From contig NZ_RDSR01000013.1 of the NCBI RefSeq assembly GCF_003716325.1, positions 1 through 64,000 of the forward strand: a stretch of 64,000 nucleotides of DNA, in the 5' to 3' direction. Below, piece after piece: positions 1-7,634 of the stretch. How positions within the stretch are numbered: position 1 is the stretch's first letter; every line of letters begins with the position of its first letter. Position numbers and translations under genes: made by a program. The notes beneath the pieces were generated by a model. It made no database searches, had not been told where the DNA came from, and was given only the letters and a program-made list of their open reading frames with translations. This DNA comes from Cryobacterium tepidiphilum. GTDB taxonomy: Bacteria > Actinomycetota > Actinomycetes > Actinomycetales > Microbacteriaceae.

Positions 1-23
1 CGTCGCGTGCGCCCGCGCTCCTG

Positions 24-229
24 CGTCGCGTGGGCCCGCGCTCCGCTCCGGCGTGGGGTTCAGGAAGCCGGCGTGCGTTGTACCGCGAGCCGTCTTCCCA
101 AACCCAAGCCGCAACGGATGCCGCGCCTCGCGTCGCGTGGGCCCGCGCCCCGCTCCGGCGTGGGGTTCAGGAAGCCGGCGTGCGTTGTGCCGCGAGCCGT
201 CTTCCTAAACGCAAGCCGCAACGGATGCG
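24..229. repeat. 107-bp tandem duplication with internal hairpin
   Basis: Two copies of a unit of about 100 bp lie head to tail, starting near 24 and 131 (period 107). A partial copy of its first bases sits at 1-20. Each copy holds an imperfect hairpin: TTCAGGAAG at 59-67 faces CTTCCCAAA at 94-102, and TTCAGGAAG at 166-174 faces CTTCCTAAA at 201-209. Related hairpins occur at about 21.8 kb and 23.2 kb. Open frames across the repeat are accidental. Confidence 0.85.
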
Positions 230-299
230 ACCGCGCCTTCGACGGGACACCCGGGATCACGCGGATCGAACCCGCCGACCTCGCGGCGACCTGACCGAT

Positions 300-329
300 T
301 TGCGTGGCGGGTGCGGCATCCGTTAGTTT
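300..329 (+). promoter_or_regulatory. Candidate promoter of rplJ-rplL
   Basis: A -35-like TTGCGT (300-305) and a -10-like TAGTTT (324-329) are separated by 18 bp. They lie just upstream of the rplJ leader. Prediction by consensus only. Confidence 0.4.
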
Positions 330-334
330 GTATG

Positions 335-480
335 AAAGCCAAAGACCGCCGGTTATTGCCGTGCGCAGAAATGCCACAGTGATCGAAGGTTCATTCACGT
401 GAACGGCCTGCGCAGGTGTTCGAAGTCATAAGCGGTGAAATCCGCCTCAGCTCCGGCCCTGCGCTGGAGCTTTTTTCATG
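335..480 (+). promoter_or_regulatory. Ribosomal protein L10 leader with attenuator-like hairpin
   Basis: The long untranslated leader of rplJ contains CCAAAGACCGCCGG near 340-353, a stretch typical of actinobacterial L10 leaders. It ends in a stem AGCTCC (449-454) / GGAGCT (466-471) running into T471-T476, which looks like an attenuator. In this family the L10-L7/L12 complex binds the leader and represses its own synthesis. The bound fold itself is inferred, not shown. Confidence 0.55.
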
Positions 481-524
481 TCTGCGCCAAGGGCTACCGG
501 CAAACAAAGATCAAGAGGAGCGCC

Positions 525-1046
525 ATGGCGAACAAGGAAGCATCGGTCGCCGAGCTTACGGAGAAATTCCAGAGCTCGACCGCCGTTCTGCTCACCGAGT
601 ACCGCGGACTCACTGTTGCCCAGCTCAAGCAGCTGCGCAAGGACATCAGTGGGGACGCCACGTACGCCGTGGTAAAGAACACGCTGACCAAGATTGCGGC
701 GAACAACGCCGGCATCACGTCGTTCGACGACGAGCTTGCCGGACCGTCCGCCATCGCTTTCGTGCACGGTGACCCTGTCGCCGTCGCGAAGAGCCTGCGT
801 GCCTTTGCCAAGGCAAACCCTCTCCTGGTGGTCAAGGGCGGTTACTTCGACGGTAACCCGCTCTCCGCCGCAGAGGTAGGCAAGCTCGCCGACCTCGAGT
901 CCCGCGAAGTTCTGCTCGGCAAGCTTGCCGGCGCCTTCAAGGCCTCGCTGTTCGGAGCCGCATATCTGTTCAACGCACCGCTGTCGAAGGCCGTTCGCAC
1001 GGTCGACGCGCTGCGTGAGAAGCAGGAGTCCGCGAACCAGGCGTAG
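525..1046 (+). CDS. rplJ: 50S ribosomal protein L10
   Basis: 173-aa protein of the large-subunit stalk base. L10 holds L7/L12 dimers on its C-terminal helix and anchors them to 23S rRNA next to L11. The N-terminal motif TEYRGLT (residues 24-30) and the C-terminal amphipathic helix ending the chain are typical, and the length is normal for the family. The ATG at 525 is chosen over upstream in-frame starts because AAGAGGAG lies at 512-519 and [15 protein letters not shown] is the expected N-terminus. The gene is followed 43 bp later by rplL, and the pair is preceded by an L10 leader, so autoregulation at the leader is likely. Identification is firm. Confidence 0.98.
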   Translation: MANKEASVAELTEKFQSSTAVLLTEYRGLTVAQLKQLRKDISGDATYAVVKNTLTKIAANNAGITSFDDELAGPSAIAFVHGDPVAVAKSLRAFAKANPLLVVKGGYFDGNPLSAAEVGKLADLESREVLLGKLAGAFKASLFGAAYLFNAPLSKAVRTVDALREKQESANQA

Positions 1047-1089
1047 CCCGGTACCGCGGTGAGTAACTAAGAAAACTAAGGAGAAAATC

Positions 1090-1473
1090 ATGGCAAAGCT
1101 GTCAACTGAAGAACTGCTCGAGCAGTTCAAGGGCCTCACCCTCATCGAGCTCAGCGAGTTCGTCAAGGCATTCGAGGAGACCTTCGAGGTCACCGCCGCC
1201 GCTCCGGTTGCTGTCGCAGCCGCCGGTGGGCCCGCCGCCCCCGCCGAAGAGGTCGAGGAGAAGGACTCGTTCGACGTCGTCCTCGAGTCGGTCGGCGACA
1301 AGAAGATCCAGGTCATCAAGGTTGTGCGCGAGCTCACCAGCCTCGGCCTGGGCGAAGCCAAGGCTGTCGTCGACGGTGCCCCCAAGGCCGTCCTCGAAGG
1401 TGCCAACAAGGAGACCGCCGACAAGGCGAAGGCTGCCCTCGAAGAGGCAGGCGCAACCGTCACCCTCAAGTAG
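1090..1473 (+). CDS. rplL: 50S ribosomal protein L7/L12
   Basis: 127-aa stalk protein that recruits translational GTPases to the ribosome. The N-terminal dimerisation domain (about 1-35) is followed by an Ala/Pro-rich hinge (about 36-55) and the compact C-terminal domain (about 60-127) containing [20 protein letters not shown]. Length and order are normal. The ribosome site AAGGAG is at about 1077-1082, well spaced before the ATG. It is co-transcribed with rplJ. A small CCCCGCAAGGGG hairpin (1479-1490) follows the stop, with a stronger terminator at 1598-1631. Confidence 0.98.
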   Translation: MAKLSTEELLEQFKGLTLIELSEFVKAFEETFEVTAAAPVAVAAAGGPAAPAEEVEEKDSFDVVLESVGDKKIQVIKVVRELTSLGLGEAKAVVDGAPKAVLEGANKETADKAKAALEEAGATVTLK

Positions 1474-1597
1474 TAGCGCCCCGCAAGGGGTTCTCACTTG
1501 TGGTTGACCGGCGCTTGTCGCTCGAGTTCACCAACGCTGTGAACGCGGTTTCCTTGGGCTGAGGCTTTCGAGCCTCTTCCCGAGTATTCCGCGTTCC

Positions 1598-1631
1598 GAG
1601 GGCGTCGCCCCCGTAACGGGGTGACGCCCTC
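1598..1631 (+). terminator. Strong hairpin after rplJ-rplL
   Basis: GAGGGCGTCGCCC pairs with the complementary arm ending at 1631, giving a 14-bp stem with one G-T pair and a 6-nt loop. It is preceded by a smaller GAGGCT-TTCG-AGCCTC hairpin (1561-1576). There is only a short T run, so it may act as a Rho-independent terminator of weak tail type. Confidence 0.6.
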
Positions 1632-1796
1632 GCGGCGTTTAAGCCCCGGCTGCGAAGCGTTTCGATTCTCTGACCCAGCGGATGCTCGGTACCGGCCACG
1701 TGGCATCCGTCACGTGGTTCATACCCAGTGTCCCTCCGGCGCGCCCTGGCGCGCCGGCACGTGCAACGGGGCACGAGTCGGAAATGAATCGAACAC

Positions 1797-1949
1797 ATGA
1801 ACAAGCAATCGATCGGGCGGCGAATCGCCCGCTTCCTGCTGCGGCTCATCGCTGCGGCGACCACCACGCGGGTGGAGGTCACGGATGCCGCCCACCCGCC
1901 CTGTATGGAGCCGGTGCAGCACTCCATGGGAGTGAACTGGATCCGGTGA
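1797..1949 (+). CDS. Candidate 50-aa small protein
   Basis: The frame from ATG 1797 to TGA 1947-1949 encodes 50 residues beginning MNKQSIGRRIARFLLRLIAA and ending MGVNWIR. An in-frame TGA just upstream (1785-1787) fixes the ATG as the first possible start. About 43 of 49 codons end in G or C, as expected for a real gene here, and the frame is followed six bases later by a strong terminator (1955-1992). The N-terminus is basic and amphipathic (GRRIARFLLRLI) with one Cys near the middle. The ribosome site is weak (GGAA at 1780-1783). I do not recognise a family. A longer overlapping frame (1682-2041) runs through the terminator and is less convincing. Confidence 0.45.
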   Translation: MNKQSIGRRIARFLLRLIAAATTTRVEVTDAAHPPCMEPVQHSMGVNWIR

Positions 1950-1954
1950 CCGTC

Positions 1955-1992
1955 GCGGCCCCGGTCGGAGAAATCCGGCCGGGGCCGCTTTT
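1955..1992 (+). terminator. Intrinsic terminator with GAAA loop and T tract
   Basis: GCGGCCCCGG (1955-1964) pairs with CCGGGGCCGC (1979-1988). The inner CGGA-GAAA-TCCG extends the stem to about 15 bp with a GAAA tetraloop, followed by TTTT (1989-1992). It ends whatever transcript covers the small frame at 1797-1949 and insulates the marR promoter. Confidence 0.85.
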
Positions 1993-1997
1993 CGGAC

Positions 1998-2023
1998 ACA
2001 TATATAGCTGCGCTATGTATAAT
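1998..2023 (+). promoter_or_regulatory. MarR operator overlapping a leaderless promoter
   Basis: The inverted repeat ATATATAGC (2000-2008) / GCTATGTAT (2012-2020) has 8 of 9 positions paired. It overlaps a perfect -10 TATAAT (2018-2023). The GTG start of marR is only 7 bp downstream of the -10, so the transcript probably begins at or next to the start codon. A palindrome over the -10 is the usual arrangement for MarR self-repression. Confidence 0.7.
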
Positions 2024-2030
2024 TGCGGGA

Positions 2031-2471
2031 GTGACCACTGATCTGCACCAACTGCTCGGCGACCTGTTCGCCGTCAGCCACCGGCTCACCCGGGTGGCAG
2101 CCCGCGCCGCGGGTGGCAAGGAGTCACCGGCCGTCTGGCGCACGCTCAGCGTGCTGTCGAGCACGGGCCCGATGCGCCTCGGGGAACTCGCCGAGTTGAG
2201 CCGGGTCTCCCAGCCCACGGCCACCAACCTCGTCGCCACCCTCGCGGCGCGTGGCTGGGTGGAACGGCAGGCGGATGCCGGCGACGCGCGCGTCAGCGTC
2301 ATCCAGGTCACCGTGGCCGGTGAGGAGGCACTCGCTGGCTGGCGCAGCGCCTTGGCCACTGCCATGCTCCCGCTGTTCTCCAGCCTTCCCGAGTCGGATC
2401 TCGAGACGCTGGAGCGAGCCGTCACCATCATGCGCGAACGCGTCGTCAATGAAAGAGGAATCACGTCATGA
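2031..2471 (+). CDS. MarR-family transcriptional regulator
   Basis: 146-aa winged-helix regulator. The wHTH core spans about residues 45-105, with recognition region LAELSRVSQPTATNLVATL and wing RQADAGDARVSVIQVT, which carries the conserved D-x-R of the family. MarR dimers bind palindromes and release DNA when a small ligand binds. The gene overlaps the following MFS exporter by 4 bp (ATGA), so the two are translationally coupled, and a palindrome covers the promoter, so it very likely represses both. The GTG at 2031 has no ribosome site but sits 7 bp after TATAAT, fitting leaderless translation. The ligand is unknown; a toxic compound exported by the neighbour is the natural guess. Confidence 0.9.
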   Translation: MTTDLHQLLGDLFAVSHRLTRVAARAAGGKESPAVWRTLSVLSSTGPMRLGELAELSRVSQPTATNLVATLAARGWVERQADAGDARVSVIQVTVAGEEALAGWRSALATAMLPLFSSLPESDLETLERAVTIMRERVVNERGITS

Positions 2472-3706
2472 GTCACCAACCCGCGGGCGGCAACATCCTG
2501 CAGCAGCCGAAGGCGGTGTGGGCCGTCGCCTTCGCCTGCGTCGTCGCGTTCATGGGCATCGGCCTCGTCGACCCGATCCTTCCCGCGATCGCGAAGGAGC
2601 TGGAGGCATCCGCTGCCCAGACGGAACTGCTCTTCACCAGCTACCTCGTGATCACCGGTGTGGCGATGTTCTTCACGAGCTGGCTCTCGAGCCGCATCGG
2701 CGCCAAGAAGACGCTGCTCATCGGGCTCGCGCTGATCGTGCTGTTCGCCCTGTTCGCGGGCCTGGCCGGCGACGTCGAGTCGATCATCGGGTTCCGCGCC
2801 GGCTGGGGCCTCGGCAACGCCCTCTTCATCTCGACGGCACTCGCCACGATCGTGGGCGCCGCGTCGGGCGGCACCTCGTCGGCCATCATCCTCTACGAGG
2901 CGGCCCTGGGGATCGGCCTCGCGATCGGCCCGCTCGCGGGCGGACTGCTCGGAACGCTGAGCTGGCGCGGCCCGTTCTTCGGCACCGCGGTGCTCATGGC
3001 CGTCGGATTCATCGCCATCGTCACCCTGCTGAAGACCGAGGGCGCGAAGCCCACGCCGAGCCCGATCTCCGCGCCGTTCCGCGCGCTGGCCCGCCCGGCG
3101 CTCGGATTCCTCGCCGCCACCGCCGTCTTCTACAACTTCGGGTTCTTCACCCTGCTGGCCTACACGCCGTTCGCGCTCGTGCCCCTCGGGCTCTCCAGTG
3201 CCATCACGCTCGGCTTCATCTTCTTCGGCTGGGGCGTCTCGGTCGCCATCACGTCGGTGTGGGTCGCGCCCATTCTGACCAGGCGGATGCCGCGCACCAC
3301 CGTTCTCTCGGTCATTCTGCCGCTCCTGGCCGCCGACCTCCTCGCTCTCGCGCTGCTCGTGCACTCCGCCGTCGGGCTGATCGTCTCGGTCATCGTCGGC
3401 GGCATGCTCCTCGGCATCCTGAACACGGTCCTCACCGAGACCGTGATGGAGGCCACCGACCTGCCGCGCTCGGTCGCGTCGTCGGCCTATTCCGGCGTGC
3501 GGTTCCTGGGCGGCGCGATCGCTCCGCCGGTGGCGGCGCTGCTCGCCGACGTCGTCTCGCCGTCGATGCCGTTCTATGCGGGGGCCATCGCCGTCGTCAT
3601 CGCCACGGGGCTCATCGTCGTCGGTCGCAAGCACCTGAAGCGTGCCGACGGCCTGACAGAGACTCCCATCGAGGAGGCGGAGGCGATCAGCGTCGGCGAC
3701 AGCTGA
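2468..3706 (+). CDS. MFS transporter, probable drug/metabolite exporter
   Basis: 412-aa integral membrane protein with twelve predicted hydrophobic segments. Motif A of the major facilitator superfamily is seen as SSRIGAKKTLL at about 74-84 between the second and third helices. The N-terminal VAFMGIGLVDPILPAIAKEL is like proton-driven multidrug antiporters of the DHA1 group. It starts inside the stop of the MarR gene, so it is the regulated partner of that repressor. A GCACGCAA/TTGCGTGC hairpin follows (3716-3736). The substrate cannot be read from sequence. Confidence 0.88.
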   Translation: MSHQPAGGNILQQPKAVWAVAFACVVAFMGIGLVDPILPAIAKELEASAAQTELLFTSYLVITGVAMFFTSWLSSRIGAKKTLLIGLALIVLFALFAGLAGDVESIIGFRAGWGLGNALFISTALATIVGAASGGTSSAIILYEAALGIGLAIGPLAGGLLGTLSWRGPFFGTAVLMAVGFIAIVTLLKTEGAKPTPSPISAPFRALARPALGFLAATAVFYNFGFFTLLAYTPFALVPLGLSSAITLGFIFFGWGVSVAITSVWVAPILTRRMPRTTVLSVILPLLAADLLALALLVHSAVGLIVSVIVGGMLLGILNTVLTETVMEATDLPRSVASSAYSGVRFLGGAIAPPVAALLADVVSPSMPFYAGAIAVVIATGLIVVGRKHLKRADGLTETPIEEAEAISVGDS

Positions 3707-3715
3707 CATCCGTCC

Positions 3716-3736
3716 GCACGCAACAGCATTGCGTGC
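3716..3736 (+). terminator. Hairpin after the MFS gene
   Basis: GCACGCAA (3716-3723) and TTGCGTGC (3729-3736) form a perfect 8-bp stem with a 5-nt loop, ten bases after the stop codon. There is no T tract. Confidence 0.45.
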
Positions 3737-3884
3737 ACGGAGTCGGTGACGGCGGGACACGATTGCATAACGTCCCGTCCACAGCCGAAAAAGAGGCGTT
3801 GCCAACCACGGACGCGCGGGGGTACGTTGCGAAGAGGGTCGGTCCTCCGGCAGGGGGACGATCACAACTCGACGTGGAGGAAAT

Positions 3885-5219
3885 ATGGCACTCACACAGC
3901 ATCGCCGCCTACTCGCATCACTCACCGTGATCGGATCGGCGGCCCTCGTGCTCACCGGATGCACCAACAGCGGCGGGGGAGGTGGCGGCGGCAGCACCGA
4001 GAGCTCGGGAGGCGGGGGCGGCTCCCAGTTCGACGGCACGACCCTTGAGGTTGCCGCAGCCTGGACAGGCGCCGAGCAGGCGAACTTCGAGAAGATCCTC
4101 AAGAAGTTCGAGGAGGACACCGGAGCGAAGGTGAACTACACGAGCTTCGGCGACAAGGCCGCGACCACCCTCGGCACGCAGATCGAAGGCGGCAGCCCGC
4201 CCAACGTGGCGCTTCTCGCGCAGCCGGCGCTCCTGCAGCAGCTCGCCAAGGACGGCAACCTGAAGCCGCTGAGCGACGAGGTACTCGACGTCGTGAAGCA
4301 GAACTACTCGCAGAGCTGGATCGACCTCGGTTCGGTGGACGGCAAGACGTACGGCGTCTGGTTCAAGGGGTCCAACAAGTCCACCGTCTGGTACAACAAG
4401 GACATCTACGACGGCGCGGGCGCCACGGTTCCCGAGGACTGGGACGGATTCCTGAAGCAGCTGCAGCTGATCTCGGACTCGGGCTACGCGGGCATCTCGA
4501 TCGGCGCTGACGTCGGCTGGCCGCTCACGGACTGGTTCGAGAACGTCTACCTCCGCACCGCCGGGGGCGAGAAGTACGACCAGCTGACCAACCACGAGAT
4601 CCCCTGGACCGACCCGTCGGTCGAGGAGGCGCTCAAGGTGCTGCAGACGCTCTGGGGCAACAAAGCCCTGATCGAAGACGGGGCGGCGCAGCGCACCTTC
4701 CCTGAGTCGGTCACCGAGGTGTTCGGCGCCGACCCGAAGGCCGGCACGGTGTACGAAGGTGACTTCGTCGCCGGGAACATCGCGGACGACGGCAACTCGA
4801 CGGTGGGCAAGAACGCATTGTTCTACAACTTCCCCGCGATCAACGGTTCCGGACCGGCCGTGGTCGGCGGCGGTGACGCGGCTGTCGCCTTCACCGATGA
4901 CGACGCGACCAACGCCCTCATGAAGTTCCTGGCCTCGCCCGAGTCGGCCGAGATCTGGGTTCCGGAAGGCGGCCTGACCTCGCCGAACAAGTCGGTCGAC
5001 ACGTCGCTGTACCCCGACGCGATCTCCAAGCAGATCGCCGAGGCGCTCACCGGCGCTGAGACGTTCCGATTCGACATGTCCGACCTGACGCCGAGCGCCT
5101 TCGGCGGCACGGAGGGTCAGGGCTTCTGGCAGATCATGATCAAGTTCCTGCAGGACCCGAGCGACATCTCAGGGACCCAGCAGGCACTGGAGGATGCTGC
5201 GAAGGCAGCCTACAAGTAA
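3885..5219 (+). CDS. Sugar ABC transporter substrate-binding lipoprotein (AglE-like)
   Basis: 444-aa extracellular binding protein of the family that serves alpha-glucoside, maltose and related importers. The signal peptide ends in the lipobox LTGC, with the lipidated Cys at 26, followed by a Gly/Ser-rich tether (about 30-50). The mature part has the fold signature of group-1 solute-binding proteins (for example VWYNKDIYDGAGATVPEDWDG and the repeated Trp/Tyr residues that stack on sugars). It heads an operon with two permeases (24-bp gap, then 4-bp overlap). No ATPase gene is next to it, so a shared MsmK-like ATPase elsewhere is expected. The exact sugar is not known. Confidence 0.88.
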   Translation: MALTQHRRLLASLTVIGSAALVLTGCTNSGGGGGGGSTESSGGGGGSQFDGTTLEVAAAWTGAEQANFEKILKKFEEDTGAKVNYTSFGDKAATTLGTQIEGGSPPNVALLAQPALLQQLAKDGNLKPLSDEVLDVVKQNYSQSWIDLGSVDGKTYGVWFKGSNKSTVWYNKDIYDGAGATVPEDWDGFLKQLQLISDSGYAGISIGADVGWPLTDWFENVYLRTAGGEKYDQLTNHEIPWTDPSVEEALKVLQTLWGNKALIEDGAAQRTFPESVTEVFGADPKAGTVYEGDFVAGNIADDGNSTVGKNALFYNFPAINGSGPAVVGGGDAAVAFTDDDATNALMKFLASPESAEIWVPEGGLTSPNKSVDTSLYPDAISKQIAEALTGAETFRFDMSDLTPSAFGGTEGQGFWQIMIKFLQDPSDISGTQQALEDAAKAAYK

Positions 5220-5243
5220 CCCCCTTTCGAACGGAGTGGCTTC

Positions 5244-6608
5244 ATGACTGACTCAGCGGTTGCTCCGGTCGGGATGGACCGTGGGGAGGGCGGCGAAGGC
5301 CGTCCTTCCCACGGTGCCTCACGTCGCCGGACGTTCTTCATCGCGCTCGGATTCCTCGCGCCCGCACTCGTGCTCCTCGGCGCGTTGCTGCTGTACCCGA
5401 TCGTCTACACCGTCATCCGCTCGTTTTTCAGCGCGGACGGCGGCCAGTTCACCGGCTTCGACAATTACGTGACGATGTTCACGAACGACTCCACGTTCAC
5501 GGCGATCCGCAACAACATCATCTGGGTGATCGTCGCGCCGATCGCCTGCACGGTGCTCGGCCTGATCTTCGCCGTGCTGCTCGACAAGATCAAGTGGTCA
5601 ACGGCTTTCAAGCTGATCATCTTCATGCCCATGGCCATTTCCATGCTGGCCGCGGGCGTGATCTTCCGCACGATGTTCCAGGAGAACCCGAACCTCGGCG
5701 TCGTCAACGCCGCGCTGGTCGGCATCAACAGTGTCTTCGGCGACGACGCGGCCTACCCGGGAGCGAACGTGCGGCCGAAGACCGGTCTCGCCGGCGAGCA
5801 CGGCATCATCCGGAGCGAGCAGGCGATCGAGACGGGCGGAGAGATGAACTTCCCGCTCGTCGGGATCCGTCCCGACACCGTCCCGGAGGCGGCGAAGCCC
5901 GCCGAGCAGGCGCAGAGCGCCGACGCAGACCAGATCACCGGCACCGTCTGGCTCGACTTCGTGAAGGGCGGGGGTGGCGTCAACGGCGAGATCGGTGCGA
6001 ACAAGCCCGGGCTTCCCGGCGTGCGGGTCGACGCCGTGGCCGAGGACGGCACGATCGCGGGCCACGCCCAGACCGACGACACCGGTCGCTACGTCATCGA
6101 CGGGCTCAAGCAGGGCAGCTATACGGTCGCCCTGCCCGCGGCCAACTTCGACGAGGGCTATCAGGGTGTGTCGTGGCTCAGCTCCACGTTCATCACCGGC
6201 GTCGTCATCCTGTCCTACATCTGGATCTGGGCCGGGTTCGCGATGGTGATGATCGCATCCGGCCTGTCGGCCATGGACCGCTCGCTGCAGGAAGCGGCTC
6301 GCATGGACGGGGCGAACGAGTGGCAGGTGTTCCGCAGGATCACCGCGCCGCTGCTGTCACCGGTGATCATCGTCGTCTTCGTCACGCTCATCATCAACGT
6401 CCTGAAGATCTTCGATTTGGTCTACGTCATACCGCCCGGCGCATCGAAACCGGCGGCGAACGTCATCGCCGTGGAGATGTGGCGGGTGTCGTTCGGCGGC
6501 GGCAGCAACCAGGGACTGGGAAGCGCGCTCGCGATCCTACTGCTCCTGCTGGTGCTGCCCTCCATGATCATCAACGTGAAGCGATTCCGCGAGGAGAGGC
6601 AGCGATGA
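5244..6608 (+). CDS. Sugar ABC permease (AglF-like) with inserted SdrD-B-like domain
   Basis: 454-aa permease of the MalF/AglF type, about 120-150 residues longer than usual. Hydrophobic helices cover about 31-52, 91-112 and 122-142. The chain then leaves the membrane for a segment of about 145 residues (166-310) before the core resumes at 313. The EAA loop that contacts the ATPase is at 350-356 (EAARMDGA). Inside the insert, residues 230-302 match the pattern of a surface-protein SdrD-B/carboxypeptidase-regulatory fold: ITGTVWLDF, GLPGVRVDA, TDDTGRYVIDGL, GSYTVALP. By topology it should face outside. The ends join the permease core smoothly, so this looks like a true domain insertion rather than a frameshift. 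The next permease starts in its stop codon. Confidence 0.88.
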   Translation: MTDSAVAPVGMDRGEGGEGRPSHGASRRRTFFIALGFLAPALVLLGALLLYPIVYTVIRSFFSADGGQFTGFDNYVTMFTNDSTFTAIRNNIIWVIVAPIACTVLGLIFAVLLDKIKWSTAFKLIIFMPMAISMLAAGVIFRTMFQENPNLGVVNAALVGINSVFGDDAAYPGANVRPKTGLAGEHGIIRSEQAIETGGEMNFPLVGIRPDTVPEAAKPAEQAQSADADQITGTVWLDFVKGGGGVNGEIGANKPGLPGVRVDAVAEDGTIAGHAQTDDTGRYVIDGLKQGSYTVALPAANFDEGYQGVSWLSSTFITGVVILSYIWIWAGFAMVMIASGLSAMDRSLQEAARMDGANEWQVFRRITAPLLSPVIIVVFVTLIINVLKIFDLVYVIPPGASKPAANVIAVEMWRVSFGGGSNQGLGSALAILLLLLVLPSMIINVKRFREERQR

Positions 6609-7486
6609 CCAGCGAACTCACGATCGTGCGGGGGAAGCGGACCGTCGGCCAGCGCATCCTCGATTTCTTCAGCCGCTCCGTCGTCAATGTCGTCCTGGTG
6701 ATCGTGGCGTTGTTCTGGCTGGTGCCGTCGGTCGGACTGTTCCTCGCGTCGCTCCGCACCTCGGGCGCGAGCGCCTCCTCCGGGTGGTGGACGGTCTTCG
6801 TCAAGCCGACGCAGCTGACCCTCGAGAACTACGCCAACCTGCTGTCGAATCCCACCATCACCGGGTCGTTCTGGAACACGATCATGATCGCCGTGCCGGT
6901 GACCTTCCTGGTGGTGATCATCGGGGCACTCGCCGGGTACGCGTTCGCGTGGATGGAATTCCCCGGCCGGGACTGGCTTCTCATTGCCGTCATCGTCCTG
7001 CTCGCGGTGCCGATCCAGGTAGCCCTCATCCCGTTGGCGCGGCTTTTCGGCGCCATCGGCATCTTCGGGTCGCTCTTCGGCGTGATCCTCTTCCACGTGG
7101 CGTTCGGCCTGCCCTTCGCGATCTTCCTGCTTCGCAACTTCTTCACGCAGGTGCCGTCGGAGCTGCTGGAGGCCGCGCGCCTGGACGGCGCGAGCGACTG
7201 GCGCATCTTCGTGCAGGTCATCCTGCCGCTTGGCGTGCCGGCCATCGCCTCCCTGGCGATCTTCCAGTTCCTGTGGACCTGGAACGACATGCTCGTGGCG
7301 CTGATCTTCACGAACTCCGAGTCGCAACCCCTCACGGTGGCGATCCAGAGCCAGTTGCGCCAGTTCGGGTCGAACATCGACGTGCTCTCCTCTGGCGCGT
7401 TCCTGTCGATGATCGTGCCGCTGATCGTGTTCTTCGCCTTCCAGCGCTACTTCGTGACGGCGCTGCTCGCCGGCTCCCAGCGCTGA
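6605..7486 (+). CDS. Sugar ABC permease, MalG/AglG type
   Basis: 293-aa partner permease with six predicted helices. The EAA loop is seen as LLEAARLDGASDWRIF, contacting the importer ATPase. The ATG overlaps the stop of the upstream permease by 4 bp (ATGA), so the two are made together and should form the heterodimeric channel for the lipoprotein encoded at 3885-5219. A long C-rich stretch and a perfect hairpin (7537-7569) follow. Length and hydrophobic pattern are normal. Confidence 0.92.
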   Translation: MTSELTIVRGKRTVGQRILDFFSRSVVNVVLVIVALFWLVPSVGLFLASLRTSGASASSGWWTVFVKPTQLTLENYANLLSNPTITGSFWNTIMIAVPVTFLVVIIGALAGYAFAWMEFPGRDWLLIAVIVLLAVPIQVALIPLARLFGAIGIFGSLFGVILFHVAFGLPFAIFLLRNFFTQVPSELLEAARLDGASDWRIFVQVILPLGVPAIASLAIFQFLWTWNDMLVALIFTNSESQPLTVAIQSQLRQFGSNIDVLSSGAFLSMIVPLIVFFAFQRYFVTALLAGSQR

Positions 7487-7536
7487 CCCCACCCCGCCCC
7501 GCCCCCCTGCCCGCCCCCTCCGCCCGCGTCCCTGTC

Positions 7537-7569
7537 CCGAATTCAGCGCCCCTGGGACGCTGAATTCGG
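7537..7569. terminator. Perfect 12-bp inverted repeat after the sugar importer
   Basis: CCGAATTCAGCG (7537-7548) and CGCTGAATTCGG (7558-7569) are exact complements around a 9-nt loop. It lies 50 bp after the permease stop and 65 bp before the next gene. It lacks a T tract, so it may end transcription by pausing or act as a protein site. Confidence 0.6.
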
Positions 7570-7634
7570 AACGGGGAGGAGGGAGCAGGAGCGGGAGGCG
7601 GGGGAGGGACGGTGCACCCGCTTAGAGTGAACGT

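Noticed and set aside
7..398. Overlapping frames across the first 400 bases
   Set aside because: They arise from the 107-bp tandem repeat and the rplJ leader; no family motif is present.
1696..1757. CACGTGG repeats and a perfect CCGGCGCGCC hairpin as a regulator site
   Set aside because: The motifs are short and GC palindromes are frequent here; nothing links them to a known regulator.
1682..2041. 119-codon plus frame before marR
   Set aside because: It reads through a strong terminator and the marR promoter, while a shorter frame in another phase has better codon use.
1466..4120. 884-codon open frame on the minus strand opposite marR and MFS
   Set aside because: It is low-complexity Arg/Glu/Asp-rich, has no domain pattern, and mirrors well-supported genes; long shadow frames are common at this GC content.
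5244..6608. Frameshift or fusion artefact as the cause of the long permease
   Set aside because: The frame is continuous, codon use is normal through the insert, and the insert forms a recognisable domain pattern.
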